Origin: Isoetes taiwanensis
Taxonomy: Eukaryota > Streptophyta > Lycopodiopsida > Isoetales > Isoetaceae
Direction of reading: 5' to 3'
Assembly (NCBI GenBank): GCA_021234155.1
Contig: JAJEKV010000002.1
Coordinates: forward strand, 42,833,203-42,897,202
DNA length: 64,000 nt
The notes beneath the pieces are model-generated. The model did not search any database, was not told the origin of the DNA, and saw only the letters and a list, made by a program, of their open reading frames with translations. Below are positions 1 through 11,749 of the stretch, one piece after another. The translations under genes were made by a program, and so were the position numbers. Every line of letters starts with the position of its first letter. Positions within the stretch are counted from its first letter, which is position 1.

Positions 1-238
1 GTTCCTTTATCCAGATGGAATTCATATCCGTGTCATCATCTTGCTGTTTATGTGTAATACTCTGTATAAAATAGGAAGCAATGGTTAAAATCCGATAAAA
101 ATAATGTGAAAAAAACAATGTGAAAAAAACTATGTGAAAAAAACACCTGATCTCAAAACAAGTTACTAGGTTAAACCTAGAAACTGAATTAACATTAAAA
201 AACCTTTTTTAAGACTGATTTACATCAGACTTTTAAGA

Positions 239-520
239 CTTCTAAGTCCATTTGAACATAGAAGACTTCTAGTTGCAGTCCCGGATAAGATACAGGTGAC
301 ATATCCAACCCAGGCCTTGTTTTGAGATTATCTGCAGGAGACAGTGGCTAAGATAATAATAGCTAAGGTAAAAGTAAAAAATAATGTATAGAAAACCTGG
401 TTTTTGTTGATGCCGTCAATTCCGTTTATAGGTATGCTTGCTTGAGTATCTGGAACAGTGATCACATCTATGGGAATAATGACGGGAGATTTGGAAGAGC
501 CTGCAATAGTATGAGTTGGA
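239..520. repeat. Duplicated block, contiguous copy
   Basis: Two adjacent segments (239-328 and 325-520) recur further right, at 1,240-1,329 and 2,794-2,989, almost base for base. Here they are joined; in the other copy they are 1,464 bp apart. The overlap is the four bases AGAT, present at both edges of the gap in the split copy. This copy therefore looks like the uninterrupted form. I do not recognise the family. Confidence 0.75.
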
Positions 521-732
521 ATTGAATCTTTATGTCCAGAATTGCCTTCCCTTTCTACAGTAACCTGATTCTTCTTAGCAGCAGAGGCTACGACCATAGC
601 AGGTTTATGGTAATCGAAGATTTTTCTTCTTTTCTCCTCTTGCTTTTTCTCATTTTCCATCTTGATCAGAGTGGACTTGTTAAAACCTCCTTTGCGTCTA
701 CCCATACACAGGGTATTCTTAGAATGAATCAA
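328..732 (-). CDS. Hypothetical minus-strand ORF, possible exon plus intron
   Basis: Open frame of 134 codons, not recognised. The N-terminal half is basic and charged (Met-Gly-Arg-Arg-Lys, then a Lys/Glu-rich stretch); the C-terminal 24 residues are hydrophobic and could be a membrane segment. Another reading is that this tail is intronic. After the codons for INKNQ there is a GT donor-like site near 401, and a CTGCAG acceptor-like site lies near 333. Joining across them opens a further frame through 239-330 with LKTRPGLDMSPVSYPG. The last 60 or so codons are duplicated at 2,797-2,989. It may be an exon of a repeated gene family or part of an unclassified element. No function can be given. 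Confidence 0.3.
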   Translation of the reverse strand: MIHSKNTLCMGRRKGGFNKSTLIKMENEKKQEEKRRKIFDYHKPAMVVASAAKKNQVTVEREGNSGHKDSIPTHTIAGSSKSPVIIPIDVITVPDTQASIPINGIDGINKNQVFYTLFFTFTLAIIILATVSCR

Positions 733-1239
733 ACTGGCCGGATCATACTAGAAAGCAGGAGGGCTAAGGAAATATGGAGGACAAAGGAAATAGGGTTTCG
801 GAATTCAAAGGAAATATGGAGACCAAAGGACGTTGGGAAATAGGGTTTCAGAAATCAGTTTATAGGGCAAAAGGATCTGCATGTAGACGCTTGATGTGCC
901 AGATCTACGTCTCCGGCCATGGTGAGCAACGTGAACAGAATTTGCCCTAATATTATTTTGTAATTGTGATAAACCAAACCAGCCTTTAGACAAAAAATTA
1001 ACAATATAGGGTGTATAAAAAATAAGGAAAATCAAAGGTGTAGTCCAAATATACTATGGAAATATGTAGAGCCCAATGGAAAACTCCCATAGTTATAGAA
1101 GAAGTAGTTGGCTAGACCAGACCATGTTAATGTATAACAAGACAGAGTGGGTACAAATGACCTTTAAACAGTGTGTTTATTGTACCAAGGGGACATATGG
1201 AAAGTAAACATATAAAAAAAAAAAAAAAAAAACTTAAGC

Positions 1240-1329
1240 CTTCTAAGTTCATTTGAACATAGAAGACTTCTAGTTGCAGTCCCGGATAAGATACAGGTGA
1301 CATATCCAACCCAGGCCTTGTTTTGAGAT
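1240..1329. repeat. Left part of duplicated block, split copy
   Basis: Near-identical to 239-328. An A-run lies directly upstream (about 1,214-1,231). The block ends in AGAT, the same four bases that begin the right part at 2,794. Confidence 0.75.
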
Positions 1330-2793
1330 ATACAGTTAAAAGAGATTTCAGAAATGAGTCTGGGTGTACAGAAAAAACATAAGAAAGAGTCTTAGAAATG
1401 AAAAGGCAAATAAATTTTGGCTTAAGTAGGACTGAAGTAAAAAACAGAAATAAGGACGAATAACAAGAGTTAATGAATTCATACACGATAGATTGATAGA
1501 TATTAAATAGATAATAAAGTAGATATCCATAAAACTTGTAAGGACATAACCAGCCATTATATTATGAAAATTATGGCTGCTAGAAAATGAAGTTTGAATG
1601 AAAAAGCAGATAATTACAAAATTACAAAAGTATTGAAATAATACTCTCCAATTGTAAAAATATCGTTCTGCTATAAGCATAGATCTGCAAGTTGTGTTCA
1701 AGCAAACATCCTTTTGCCCAAACTATCACGATAGAAAACTTCACATGGAGGAACAAGTTTGGTTACCTGCAGTGGAACCAAATGCAAGTTAGCCAAGAAC
1801 TGGGTAAATGCAAAAGCCACTAACAGGTAAGCTATAAACTTGTTCTACTAACGCCTTCACCACAAATATAGGAAAAGCTAAGAGTAGCAACAGCATAATC
1901 ATGACAAACCTAAAAACAAAATTAAGTGCAAGAGATCTATACTTCTGATAGTGCATGCATAACCGTGAGAAATCCACCATGTAGTGCGATTTTGACAAAC
2001 ATTACATTATGGTAGTCGGTGAGTGATGAATAGTAACAAGCCTAATGTAACATGAATATAAACATAACAAGATAGGTCATGAGATTAATTTAAGGACAAT
2101 ATCAAAGATAGACCAGGGGATAAGGAAAAAGACGGTCCCTAGATCCGGACCAGCTAGTTGAGTCTAGATTAATCATAACAAAGGAAGTCATACGGTCCAA
2201 TACATTAAGAAATGATCATGGATTAGAATGTATAAGGCTTTTATTGGACTAAGATGGCAGCAGAAATCAAGACATATGTCAAAGACGTGTGTTTAATTGC
2301 GTGAATATAATATTTATGTAAACATGCAAGACGAACAAAAAGGAAAAAAATCATATGTTAAAGCATATGCCAAAGATATGCAAAACAGAGATGATGTATG
2401 CAATGAGAGTTAGTCCTTCGAGACCTTTGAGTATATGAAATAAGCTAGAAAATGACCAAAGTAAATAAAGCATCAAGAGGAGTAATAACATTTATGGAAA
2501 ACATGTAATGCAACAAAGAGGTATAGTGTATTGAAGCAGCAGATCCGGTATCATAAATGCATAGATCAATAAAACATAGTATATGTAAGGAGAACAAGTT
2601 ATTGGGAGATACAAAATGAGCCCAATACATTGAGAAATTAAGCATGAGAGTACGGTCAATAAGGATAATTTTAGATAAAAGTGCAAAGGGAACCTGCTTA
2701 AGTTTGGCAATAGAATAAGTAGGAAGAGTAAATCTGCAAGATGTTATAGTATGAACGAAACACTATCTAAAAATAAAAGTAGCATGAACTACA
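1330..2793. other. Segment separating the split copy, possible insertion
   Basis: 1,464 bp flanked by AGAT on both sides and absent from the contiguous copy at 239-520. It could be an insertion with a 4-bp target duplication. Alternatively the contiguous copy arose by a deletion at the AGAT microhomology. No GT-AG pair fits the junction, so simple splicing does not explain it. I see no terminal inverted repeats and no recognisable protein. It is AT-rich and contains one member of another repeat pair (1,757-1,866). Confidence 0.35.
1757..1866. repeat. Diverged repeat, copy 1
   Basis: Shares a recognisable pattern with 3,404-3,522: GGTTACCTGC at one end, AACAGGTAAGCTATA or AGCAGGTAAGCTATA in the middle and CGCC(C)TTCACC at the other end. 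The copies have diverged clearly. Both contain splice-site-like strings on the minus strand, so they may be relics of duplicated exons. Confidence 0.5.
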
Positions 2794-2989
2794 AGATTAT
2801 CTGCAGGAGACAGTGGCTAAGATAATAATAGCTAAGGTAAAAGTAAAAAATAATGTATAGAAAACCTGGTTTTTGTTGATGCCGTCAATTCCGTTTATAG
2901 GTATGCTTGCTTGAGTATCTGGAACAGTGATCACATCTATGGGAATAATGACGGGAGATTTGGAAGAGCCTGCAATAGTATGAGTTGGA
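2794..2989. repeat. Right part of duplicated block, split copy
   Basis: Near-identical to 325-520. Immediately to the right is an A-run of about 24 bases (2,990-3,013), where the ORF of the contiguous copy is cut short. The minus-strand frame is open through the poly-T/Phe run to 3,063, but that extension is probably spurious. Confidence 0.75.
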
Positions 2990-3403
2990 AAAAAAAAAAA
3001 AAAAAAAAAAAAACCTTTTAAAATCTGATCAAACAGACTTTTACCTTTCATGGACTTTTGCAAAGACCACTTCAGGCCAATTTGCAGCCTTAAGCCAAAA
3101 CAGGTGTAACTTTGACTTAAGCCTTAAGAATGGTTAACATTTAATAAAGCATAAGAATTTACCAAAATCTATAGCCAATAACAATTTCGTTTTGTCAATC
3201 ATATTAAAATTTTGGCAAATACATCATATTTACCTTCAGAAAACTACAGAATTGACTCTAGAACATCCTAAGATTGCATATTTTTTGGATCAATCCCATA
3301 GAACTGTCAGCAGATTTGATATCTTCAATGTCGCGAATGTATCTTTCATCATGTCATATAGCTTTCCAACTTGATAAATGGGAAAACAAACCAAGGAGCA
3401 AGA

Positions 3404-3522
3404 AACCTGGTTACCTGCGGTAGGACCAAAGGACAGTTAGCCTTAATCAGGGTAAGAGCCTAAGCTACTAGCAGGTAAGCTATAGGTTTCTTGAGCTTAA
3501 CGCCCTTCACCTCATTTGAAAT
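3404..3522. repeat. Diverged repeat, copy 2
   Basis: Partner of 1,757-1,866. Both copies have the GGTTACCTGC edge and the CAGGTAAGCTATA core, in the same orientation. Confidence 0.5.
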
Positions 3523-4521
3523 CCAACCACAATAGAGCGAGCATACATGCAATTGAAATTATGCGCAAAAAATACCAAGGAGCTCTGCCCTAGTTAAATA
3601 ACTGGCCAGCATCCTCCACTTTAAGCATGCATGCTAAACACACCTGTAGCTATGCTAACTCTGCCAAAATAGCAAGTTAAAGGCATATTGTGTGAATATC
3701 GCTATTGCAAAACCCTATGCAGCAGCAATATTATTTTCAAGAATTTATTCTTGTGACCACTCATAAACCAGCAACCAGCATAAGCAATGTTCTTGGACCT
3801 CTGGAGTAAGCATAATTAGCAGATAGGCATGATCGTCTGCTTAATCAACCACATAGTGCATCTAATCAAGGCAACATATATTACACTGCTATTGCACAAC
3901 CCTATAGGTTAACAATAATAATTCAGGGAATAGTACGTCAGTTTAACTTGAAGTATTCTTGCACTTAATCAGATTCTATTTAAGACTGTGATCGAATAGC
4001 GTGCATGGTCTGTTTCATGCCCACTTGTCATATGCCTGCCTATGCAACATAACTCATGCAGAAATTTAGTGCATTCTTAATCCGTGATCCAGCGTAAGAC
4101 AAGCATACTTATAGCTGTGAACAAAATTAAGATAATACAATTCCCTGCAGCATAAAATATTAGAGCTTAGATATTTATAGAGCTTAGACTGAGCCTTTTA
4201 GTAGACAATATGAATCGAGGCACTGCTGTTCCAAATGCCGAAGCCATAGTGTTTAAACCCGTGGCTTAAGAAGCATTCAAAAGACATCTATATAGTATCT
4301 AGCTTCACTATTAATTCAAGAGAAAGTACCTTAAAGCAAATAGCTTAGTTTAACAACCACATGCCAGCGACTGCAAAGACATGCACATTGATTGCCCAAT
4401 TATTTATTGTTCGGAGCAGATCTATACATTAAATAGAGAGGCAAACAAATATACCAACAATTACTATGAATGCTACAAGCAAGGCACACAGCCATATAAT
4501 AGCAGATGTATGCACCCTTAT

Positions 4522-4966
4522 TTACTGTGAAGAAAATAGCAAGCAAAAATCACTTAAAGCAGACCTGAGTGAAGTCCTTGTATCTGCTTTAGATGTCGTC
4601 GTGTTCATTTTAGAGGAAGGCAATTGCCCATAGCTGCATTTGTGTCTTGTAAATCCAATCATGCGCAAGACTGCTGCATCTTCCAATATCAGTGCACTCT
4701 TCAGCTTCTGGGTTATTAACGGCATGTAATATTGCATCATCTGCAGCTCTATCTTGCCACTGCTGCCTTCATTCTTTCATTCATTGTAAGATTGCTTGTA
4801 GCAAGTGCTGAATTATCATCTCGAACATTATCCTGCTCATTCCAATCACAGATTTAAAGCCCTGATGTAGCAAATCTTTTACGGAACTGAGATATTTTTT
4901 CTTTGCTATAATCTCTTGATATCTCATCTGTAATTCTCTTCCTGTCATAGGCCGCATGCCTAACAT
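4522..4966 (-). other. Possible minus-strand exons, unrecognised
   Basis: Two consecutive open frames (4,781-4,966, 61 codons; 4,522-4,740, 72 codons) have ordinary composition, including an amphipathic stretch IMFEMIIQHLLQAILQ. The second begins at a GAGCTGCAG acceptor-like site. I cannot match either to a family, and a non-coding transcript or chance ORFs are equally possible. The rest of 3,523-6,380 is AT-rich with no gene I can support; 5,642-5,676 is a low-complexity A-rich run. Confidence 0.2.
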
Positions 4967-6380
4967 TGAATGCCATCAGCTATCAGCTATTACAACCAAA
5001 CAAATAATGCAGAGGTCGAAATCTTGAGTAGAATATGAGGCCTATTGTCTCTTCACCAGATTGGCTGCATGCCTTACATCGAACTACCCTAATTAGGGTT
5101 CTTTCAACCCGTAGAGCTAAATCTGAGCATCCTAGTTAAGGTTCTTATGACAAATCTATATTAGATCATTTTCTGAGCTATGTATAAATTCTGCAACCCT
5201 AATCTTTGCTAGATCAGAGCCATACCTTTCATCTATGGTTGAGAATCAATCCATGGATCTGTAGCCAGATGTCTGGTTCTCGTCCATCATGCCTGTTCTT
5301 GCAGTGCAGTTCAAGAATTAGGGTTCCAAATACGCTTTACCTTGGTATTTTCCCATTATAATGGCACGAATTTCCAGCCAAGGTAGAAATAATACCTTTT
5401 CATAAAAAATTAGAAAACTATATGACAATAAGACCTATGCAAATACCTATATAATTTTGAGCATAGATCACCTTGTGCCTTGGGTAATGTATCATGCACT
5501 TGCATATCTTCCACACCGTAACAGTCCAAATGCTGAACATATCTGGGAATTTTGAACTTTATGATTTGAGCCGTAAATATTAAATGGACTTAAAGCCTTG
5601 CGTATCATGACTACAAACCCACAGCAGTGAAAATCATTAGAATAATAATAAAAAAAAAAAGAAAAAAAAAGAAAAAGAGGACATGTCTTACTAAAATCCT
5701 TTTCACACTGCTGCAACAATAAGATGTGTCTGATAATATAAGATATGTTTTATATTTTAGGTTTTCACACGACGTTAAAAAGAGTGCAGAACAGTGGGTA
5801 AATGAAGGGAGAAGGGACATCTACTCGTGGCTTCTCTTTTGGCACTAGTAAGATCGATTCTTGAGTCGTGGATTCAAGCTTTACCTTGTCGATTTTTTTC
5901 CTCTGTGGCAAATTTTACTATTCTAAATCATTCTGTTTGCCAAAAGAACAGATTTTTGTAAGACCTTTCTTTAGATTCAAATCGACCTGCAACAGACATG
6001 CATACCAAATCCGGCCGCAAAATCGATTGTAGACTCTATTCTTCAAGCACCGGCAACTGTAGAGGAGATTACAAAATTACAACTAGATTTAATCATTCTC
6101 AAACTTCTATTCTGTAAAGACTTGGAGTGAAAATCATAAGCAAGATGACCGAAAGCCCAATTGTCCAAATGGAAAGTCCTAATTTTAAGATCGTGCTTGA
6201 AATTCGACTGCCAAGGATTCTGAGTGGCCATGTATTGCTGTCTTATTTTGTGGCAAGGGGCTTCCCCCGAAAGAAAAAGCGATTCCATACCAAATAAGAC
6301 ACGTTCTATTAAGGCCAATGTGAAAGCAAGTTTTACTTATTTGCTGATTTAGACCGATAACATGCCTTAAAAAATTAGAC

Positions 6381-7026
6381 AAGAGTATCGTGTGAAAAGG
6401 GCCTAAGGGCCCAAAAGGCCTTTTAATTTTTGTATACTATTGACATTAATTAAGATTGACACCAACCAATGAAATTTATTAAATTTACCACGCAATATAT
6501 ATTCCTAAAGCATTTAACTGAATGCTTCTTAGTTGTAAAGCAATGCTTGGAGTAACATTCGGTTTGCCACATTGAAGAGCTATCAATGGTGCGCTCAAAA
6601 TAACAAGCTCAATTTCCCCAAGTTATAAACTTTGGTGCTAAATAACAATAACAAGCTTAATTTCTCAAATTATAAACTTATTAAAATCCTCGGCGCATTT
6701 GAGCTCTTCTTTGATTTCAAGGTGTAAATTGTCTCGCTAACTTATATCGGAATATAAGAAAGCGGAAAAGAGAAATTAATTAGTCATGCTTAGCAATTAC
6801 GCCTCACAAATTTTTTGGTGCTGTATCTCAACGGTTAAGCAAAGGATTCACAGATGTCATTCCAGGGCGGAAATCAATCATGGCCGTTGGACTTGGTCCA
6901 CGCCTATGCAGTGATTATGGGCCTTTGGATATTGGAATGGCTAGGAGGAAACTCCTTCCCGGGCCCTCATTTGAGACTGCTTATACATGTTCTACTTGAT
7001 AGAAGTTTGGGCGGAAGCGATTTGTG
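6381..7026 (+). promoter_or_regulatory. Upstream region of the capping protein gene
   Basis: Non-coding stretch directly before the capping protein start codon. It holds an imperfect direct repeat (about 6,598-6,632 and 6,645-6,681) sharing AATAACAAGCT and TTATAAACTT. No TATA box can be assigned with confidence. The promoter role rests on position only. Confidence 0.4.
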
Positions 7027-9234
7027 ATGGCAGAACAGGCTGCAGAAGATGATTCTGAGGATTTAGAGGTCACAGATGAGCAGAAGATCGGTATTGCAAA
7101 ATGGTTCCTGCTTAAATCTCCCCCCGGTCAAATCCAGCAGGTCGCCAAAGGTTAGCAGTTATCCATTTCAGTAGTTGTCTTTCTGTCTCGAAGGCTCAAA
7201 AAAGTATATATTCTTTTATCTTAAGCTGCAGGGTTTTAAATTTCATTACGATGATCGGAAGAGCTGATTATTAGACTAGTCATGTTGTCATGCCTTATAG
7301 GTTATGTCTTATGGAAAGACTCTCACGGCCTTGATTGTACAATTGTATGCAATGTGCGCCTTCTTTCTACTTCAGAAAGTTATCTAACCATGTCAGAAAT
7401 GACAAATTTAGGCTAAAAGTTGCTGTTCGTTCTAAAATTAGGTCTTACATGCAGATGTGCGCCATGTTTTAATGGACGAAGATCTCTTTGATGCTGCAGC
7501 CAAGGAAGCCTTTCTTATCTATAACATGGATCAAATGATTTGCCTTGATTTTCCAGACCACAGCGGGCAGGTACATTAGCAATAATTACATGCATCTGTG
7601 CAATGCAATATCGGGCCCCATCATTGTGCTTAAGTGGTTGGCTGTTAACATTAACATCTGCATGCATTGACCCTGCAGGTTAATCCTCAGTAATGAAATA
7701 GATTATCATGTGTAAATAATACATGCCATTTCCATTTGTGTTTGTCATGTTTATCATGTACCATCATGTCTGCCCCAATTTGTTTGCATCTAGGGCTATT
7801 TGAGAGGTTTGTCATGGACTTCTGAGACTGGAATCTCCTGATCTGCAGGCAGATTTACTGCTGCAATTTGCTGACAGGTGCTAGTGACTGAATATAACAA
7901 GCTTGATGAAGCTCATTTCTTAGATCCTCGTACTGCTCAGGTTGCTACAGTTGACCACATAAAACAGGTGTTTACCTTTGTCTTCTTTTCATTCCGAGAT
8001 AGAAATGCATTCTGGTTATTCTGATTGTTTCTTTATTTGTCTAGACATGCACAAAAGTTAGGCCAGCAAAAGATGAAGAGCTTCCTTCTGAATCTGTGGA
8101 GAACTACAGGTCAGAAATTTATGCATTTTAAGAATATGGCAATCCAGTTTAGAAGATTAATGTTTCACGCACAGTTACACTTGGAAGGCTTAGAATTTTA
8201 GATCTAGTCATCATCAATATTGTACGCTGCTTTTGCTTATATCAGATGTCATATTACCTGAATAGTTGAAAGATTGATAATTCTGTGTTTCTTCTTATTT
8301 GGTTAGGGTTTGTGTGGACAATGAGCTTATAAAATATGCAGAAGAAGCATTCCCCAAGGGGCACTGTGCTGTATATTGCACAAGGTTGGGAAGTTCTGAA
8401 GAGGATTGCAGTAGTTTTGAGCTGTCAGCATTGATATCTGCTTTGAAGTATAGCCCCCAAAACTTCTGGTAAAGCAATTATTGCATTTGCACGTAACTTT
8501 TATGTTCTTCCGGGATGCTAATTGATGCTGTAATATTTTGCAGTAGTGGATGCTGGCGTTCTATATGGAAGATTTATGTCAATGAAGAGCTTCAAACAGT
8601 AGATTTGACTGGTCACATCAAGGTACAATCTCATTAAGTTTAGCTTCAGATTACAGTACTCTCGATTTGCTTCTGTTGCATGGCATTATGCATCATGACA
8701 TGTATGATAGGTTAACGCACATTATTTTGAGGAGGGAAATGTGCAACTTGACACAAGCTTTGAATGCTCTGACTCAACAATATTGCAGGTTAGCATAATG
8801 TTATTTTCTTCTAATTTTGTCAACCAGACTGACTGTGTGAGTCTGATACTGCATCAGGATCCAGTAGAGACAGGAGTGGCCATAGTGAATATTATTCGAC
8901 ACCATGAATCAGAGTATTTACAAACTCTTGAGGTAATTGAATCTCGTGTTGGCTCTTTATAGCCATTTTCAGCATGGGCAATGATGGAATGCTCCTACTT
9001 GCAGGACTCTTACTGCAAACTATCAGACACAACATTTAGGGTACCTGCATTCTTGCTAGTTTGTGTGCATTTCTTTTATTTGCTTAGAACGTTTCATTTA
9101 GCGTAAAAATATGTTTTTCTGTGCAGGAGCTCCGCAGAAAGCTACCGGTTACACGCACGTTATTCTCTTGGAATAATGCATTACAGCTCAGCCTTTCAAG
9201 GGAAGTAACGAGAGAATTGAGTCTAACGAAGTAA
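7027..9234 (+). CDS. CPA: F-actin-capping protein subunit alpha
   Basis: Binds and caps actin filament barbed ends as a heterodimer with the beta subunit, in the cytoplasm. I assembled ten exons with GT-AG introns: 7027-7150, 7455-7570, 7878-7967, 8045-8109, 8307-8468, 8544-8622, 8711-8788, 8858-8932, 9005-9040, 9127-9234. The CDS is 933 nt, about 310 residues, close to the usual plant length. Conserved stretches seen: IAKWFLLKSPPGQI near residue 23, YSPQNFC followed by WRSIW in the middle, HYFEEGNVQLD from about 216, IIRHHESEYL, and the C-terminal LPVTRTLF with W after it. Frame is kept across all nine junctions and there is no stop before TAA at 9232. The start is the first ATG in frame with an acidic N-terminus (AEDDSEDLEV), as in plant homologues. 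The gene appears intact and functional. Confidence 0.97.
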
Positions 9235-10323
9235 TCAAAGTACTTGTATTTCAATCATATGAAAATTAACATAATCATTGCTACGAAGCATGAAATGCAA
9301 GGCATAGTTCCATGTTAATATATTGCTTTCTACTCTGGCGAGTCTTGCAACAACGATGATTCAATGCACTATCGTTTGGTCTTTTCTTTACTATCTGACT
9401 GCGAACTGGCCAGTTTGACATCTAGTTGAAGGAGGATAAATAGGTAGTTGTGGAAAACATTCTTAAAAGCATAAGGGGCAATATCTAGAATGATGATTTA
9501 AGAAGGGGATAATCAGTGGCTGACTTTATTCTGCCGATAGCTAGAGAGTCTAGAAGTTGTGGCAATTTGGTAATGAGACATAATGGAAGGGCGTTACTAC
9601 AATGTGTGCCTGCGTTACTACAATGTGTGCCTGCGTTACTGTGCATAATTTGGAGACATATAAGGGTGCTTTCTCATGGGCCCAAAGAGATTTTTCTTGG
9701 CCAGGCATACACATGCCATGTTCCCATGAAGATTTGACCTTGAATTTTCTTCGGGCCAGGCATCCAGCCGCCATGATCCCATGAAGATCGGACCTTGCAT
9801 GGTTCAGGTTTCGACCTTAACGAAAAGTAATCAGTTTGCAATTCTTTTTTGCCCAGGTCAGGACCTCGTTACGGCAATCCAAGTCAAAACCATGGGAAAG
9901 CACCCTAAGGGATGGGCACATATTATATATTCACAAGGACTGATAAGGGACAAAGATCGAGTGTACAAGGGACAAGGGCTGAGTGTATAGGAGACATATC
10001 AAAAAAGTATTGATATAGGGTTGCTGGTGATTGAGATTTGTGCTCCTACCCAATTATATTGAAGGTGTATTCTGTTGTAGTGAAAAGTTTTAGTACAACC
10101 AGCAATGGCCCAGTACTCATGAATCTCTTCCACTTCTCCAAAGGGATATCAATTTCATTTCCTGAGACCTATAGATACATGTTAGAAAGATATAACCCCC
10201 CAATCAAATGATAGCAGAGCTTTTGTCGACCGTGCTTCACCTGCATAGTGGACTTCAAGACAAACAGAAAGAATTTGACTATGCAACATCACTGCATGGT
10301 TTATGGACAGATATGTTTGACCC
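9235..10323. other. Intergenic, short tandem duplications
   Basis: No gene supported. It contains a 21-bp direct repeat (two full copies and a partial at 9,591-9,641) and a diverged duplication of about 50 bp (9,696-9,741 and 9,749-9,797) sharing GGCCAGGCAT and CCCATGAAGAT. The small ORFs here are artefacts of those repeats or chance. Confidence 0.5.
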
Positions 10324-10448
10324 TTTTTTTTTTGAAGGACTCAAAACTCAAATAAAAAAGAGAAAAATATTACAAGAAAAAGCTAAGGAAGGTGGAGATA
10401 ACCTCAAATATCGTCCCTAACATTAGGATGCAACCTTGAAGTCAAATA

Positions 10449-11440
10449 CTAGTCATAAAGATGAGATTTGATCTCTTGGTAGAGGCCCATAGCAGGAGTG
10501 AGCACCCCTCCCAAAATCAGCTGACATCTGTGCTTCCAGACCACCCTACAAAGTAGAGCCATACAAATATGAAATGTGCCCACTTCGTAAAGTGTGGCCA
10601 TCTGCGAGAAAAAAGGCCGAGCAGGACTTCGTGACTCGTAAGGTGTATACGGAAGGATGCACAGACTTGTGCCCAAATGGGGCTGATATAATCACATAGA
10701 AGCAATGCTGAATTGACTCTGGGTCAGCCTTGTAGACTGGACAAAGAGGGCTAATATTAGGCTGAAAAGAATAATTTGGCATTGGTTCTTAGCACCCTGT
10801 GCACAACCTGACAGAGAAGAACAGACTGCTTAGGAGGAATATTCTTGTCCCACACCCTAGACCAAATTATTCGATGAATGACATGTGGAACTTCTAGTTG
10901 CCAGTGATGCGATAGAGGCAGAGGAGGCTGAGTAGTGAGATGCTTGTAGCAGTTTCTAATAAAGTGTTTGTCACAAGAAATATCAGTCGTGAGCTGCAAG
11001 ATGGGCTCAGTAGCAGTGTTGGGCCACAGAGGGATGTTGTCAGCAACCACTTCCCATATGTAATAATCTTGTAGTGTCAAGCTGTAATTGTCCTTGAAAT
11101 CTAGCCGCGAGCAGAGACGACCACCAGAATACCAAGCTTCAAGATGAGTGATGCCTGTTGAAAGCCATTGGTGCCGCGTCTTCAGGTGAATGGAGGAAAC
11201 AAGTGGAGCGGAGCCAGGGAGATGAGCCAAAGGTATCCAAAGAAACGGTGATGTAATCTGAGACCAATTTGAAAGAAGTAAAGAGCCCGCGAAGAAAGGG
11301 AGATGCATGAGGAGGCGGCTTTATGGAAAAAAAAACAAGGCCAAGGGAAGATAAGGGGTAAGTGACGATTTTCTACACACACAAGAATGCTCAAGAGTCT
11401 GAACAAGTAATCGCATCCCACAAGATTGAGTCTATCCAAG
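10449..11440 (-). pseudogene. LINE ORF2 C-terminal fragment, zf-RVT region
   Basis: Decayed C-terminal part of a non-LTR retrotransposon polyprotein. The longest open piece (10,757-11,308, 183 codons) contains a W-x-K-x-IPPK-like stretch (RVWDKNIPPKQSVLLCQ) followed by RTNAKLFF. The next frame holds CPVYKADPESIQHCF, matching the zinc-binding module found after LINE reverse transcriptases. At least three frame changes separate the pieces. It continues the older LINE whose RT lies at 18,272-19,132. Confidence 0.8.
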
Positions 11441-11483
11441 CAAGATTCGCCAAATGAACTTGGAGATTAAGACTTTGCTATGC

Positions 11484-11492
11484 AGAGACAGA

Positions 11493-11495
<3 letters not shown>
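11484..11495. repeat. Target-site duplication of younger LINE, copy 1
   Basis: AGAGACAGATCT, identical to 18,282-18,293, adjoining the poly-A tail. Confidence 0.93.
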
Positions 11496-11526
<31 letters not shown>

Positions 11527-11749
11527 AAGGCACGGTGGTTTTTATATTTCATTTAAAAAAGATACATAAGGAAAAAAGGTGAATGGATCACCCGGAGGAA
11601 TCTAAAGATATACCTCCATTGCTGCTCAAATTCTAACATTAGCAGCATAATTTTAGATCATAACTGAAAAAGTTAGTTATGAGATACATTGTAACTAGCT
11701 GTTCAAAAAGATGCAACTGGCAACTGTCATACTATTCCATAGTTCTAAT

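Larger units (their letters stand above)
10324..11495 (-). mobile_element. Older L1-type LINE, 3' part (split by younger LINE)
   Basis: The element runs on the minus strand. This is its distal part, ending in a T-run at 10,324-10,333 (poly-A on the minus strand) preceded by CCTTC, the same end as the younger LINE. The proximal part lies at 18,282-20,890 beyond the younger insertion. The twelve bases AGAGACAGATCT at 11,484-11,495 are one copy of the target duplication of that insertion. Reading across the gap on the minus strand restores a continuous LINE frame (IDLSL followed by HSKVLISKFIW), which shows that the two parts were once one element. Confidence 0.85.

Noticed and set aside
6043-6382. 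Minus-strand ORFs upstream of the capping protein gene
   Set aside because: Two overlapping frames without motifs or splice context in the promoter flank.
9591-9641. CRISPR-like direct repeats
   Set aside because: The 21-bp repeats are directly adjacent with no spacers, in a plant nuclear context.
10757-11308. 183-codon minus frame as a host gene
   Set aside because: It has the LINE zinc-binding region and continues the older LINE polyprotein across the younger insertion.
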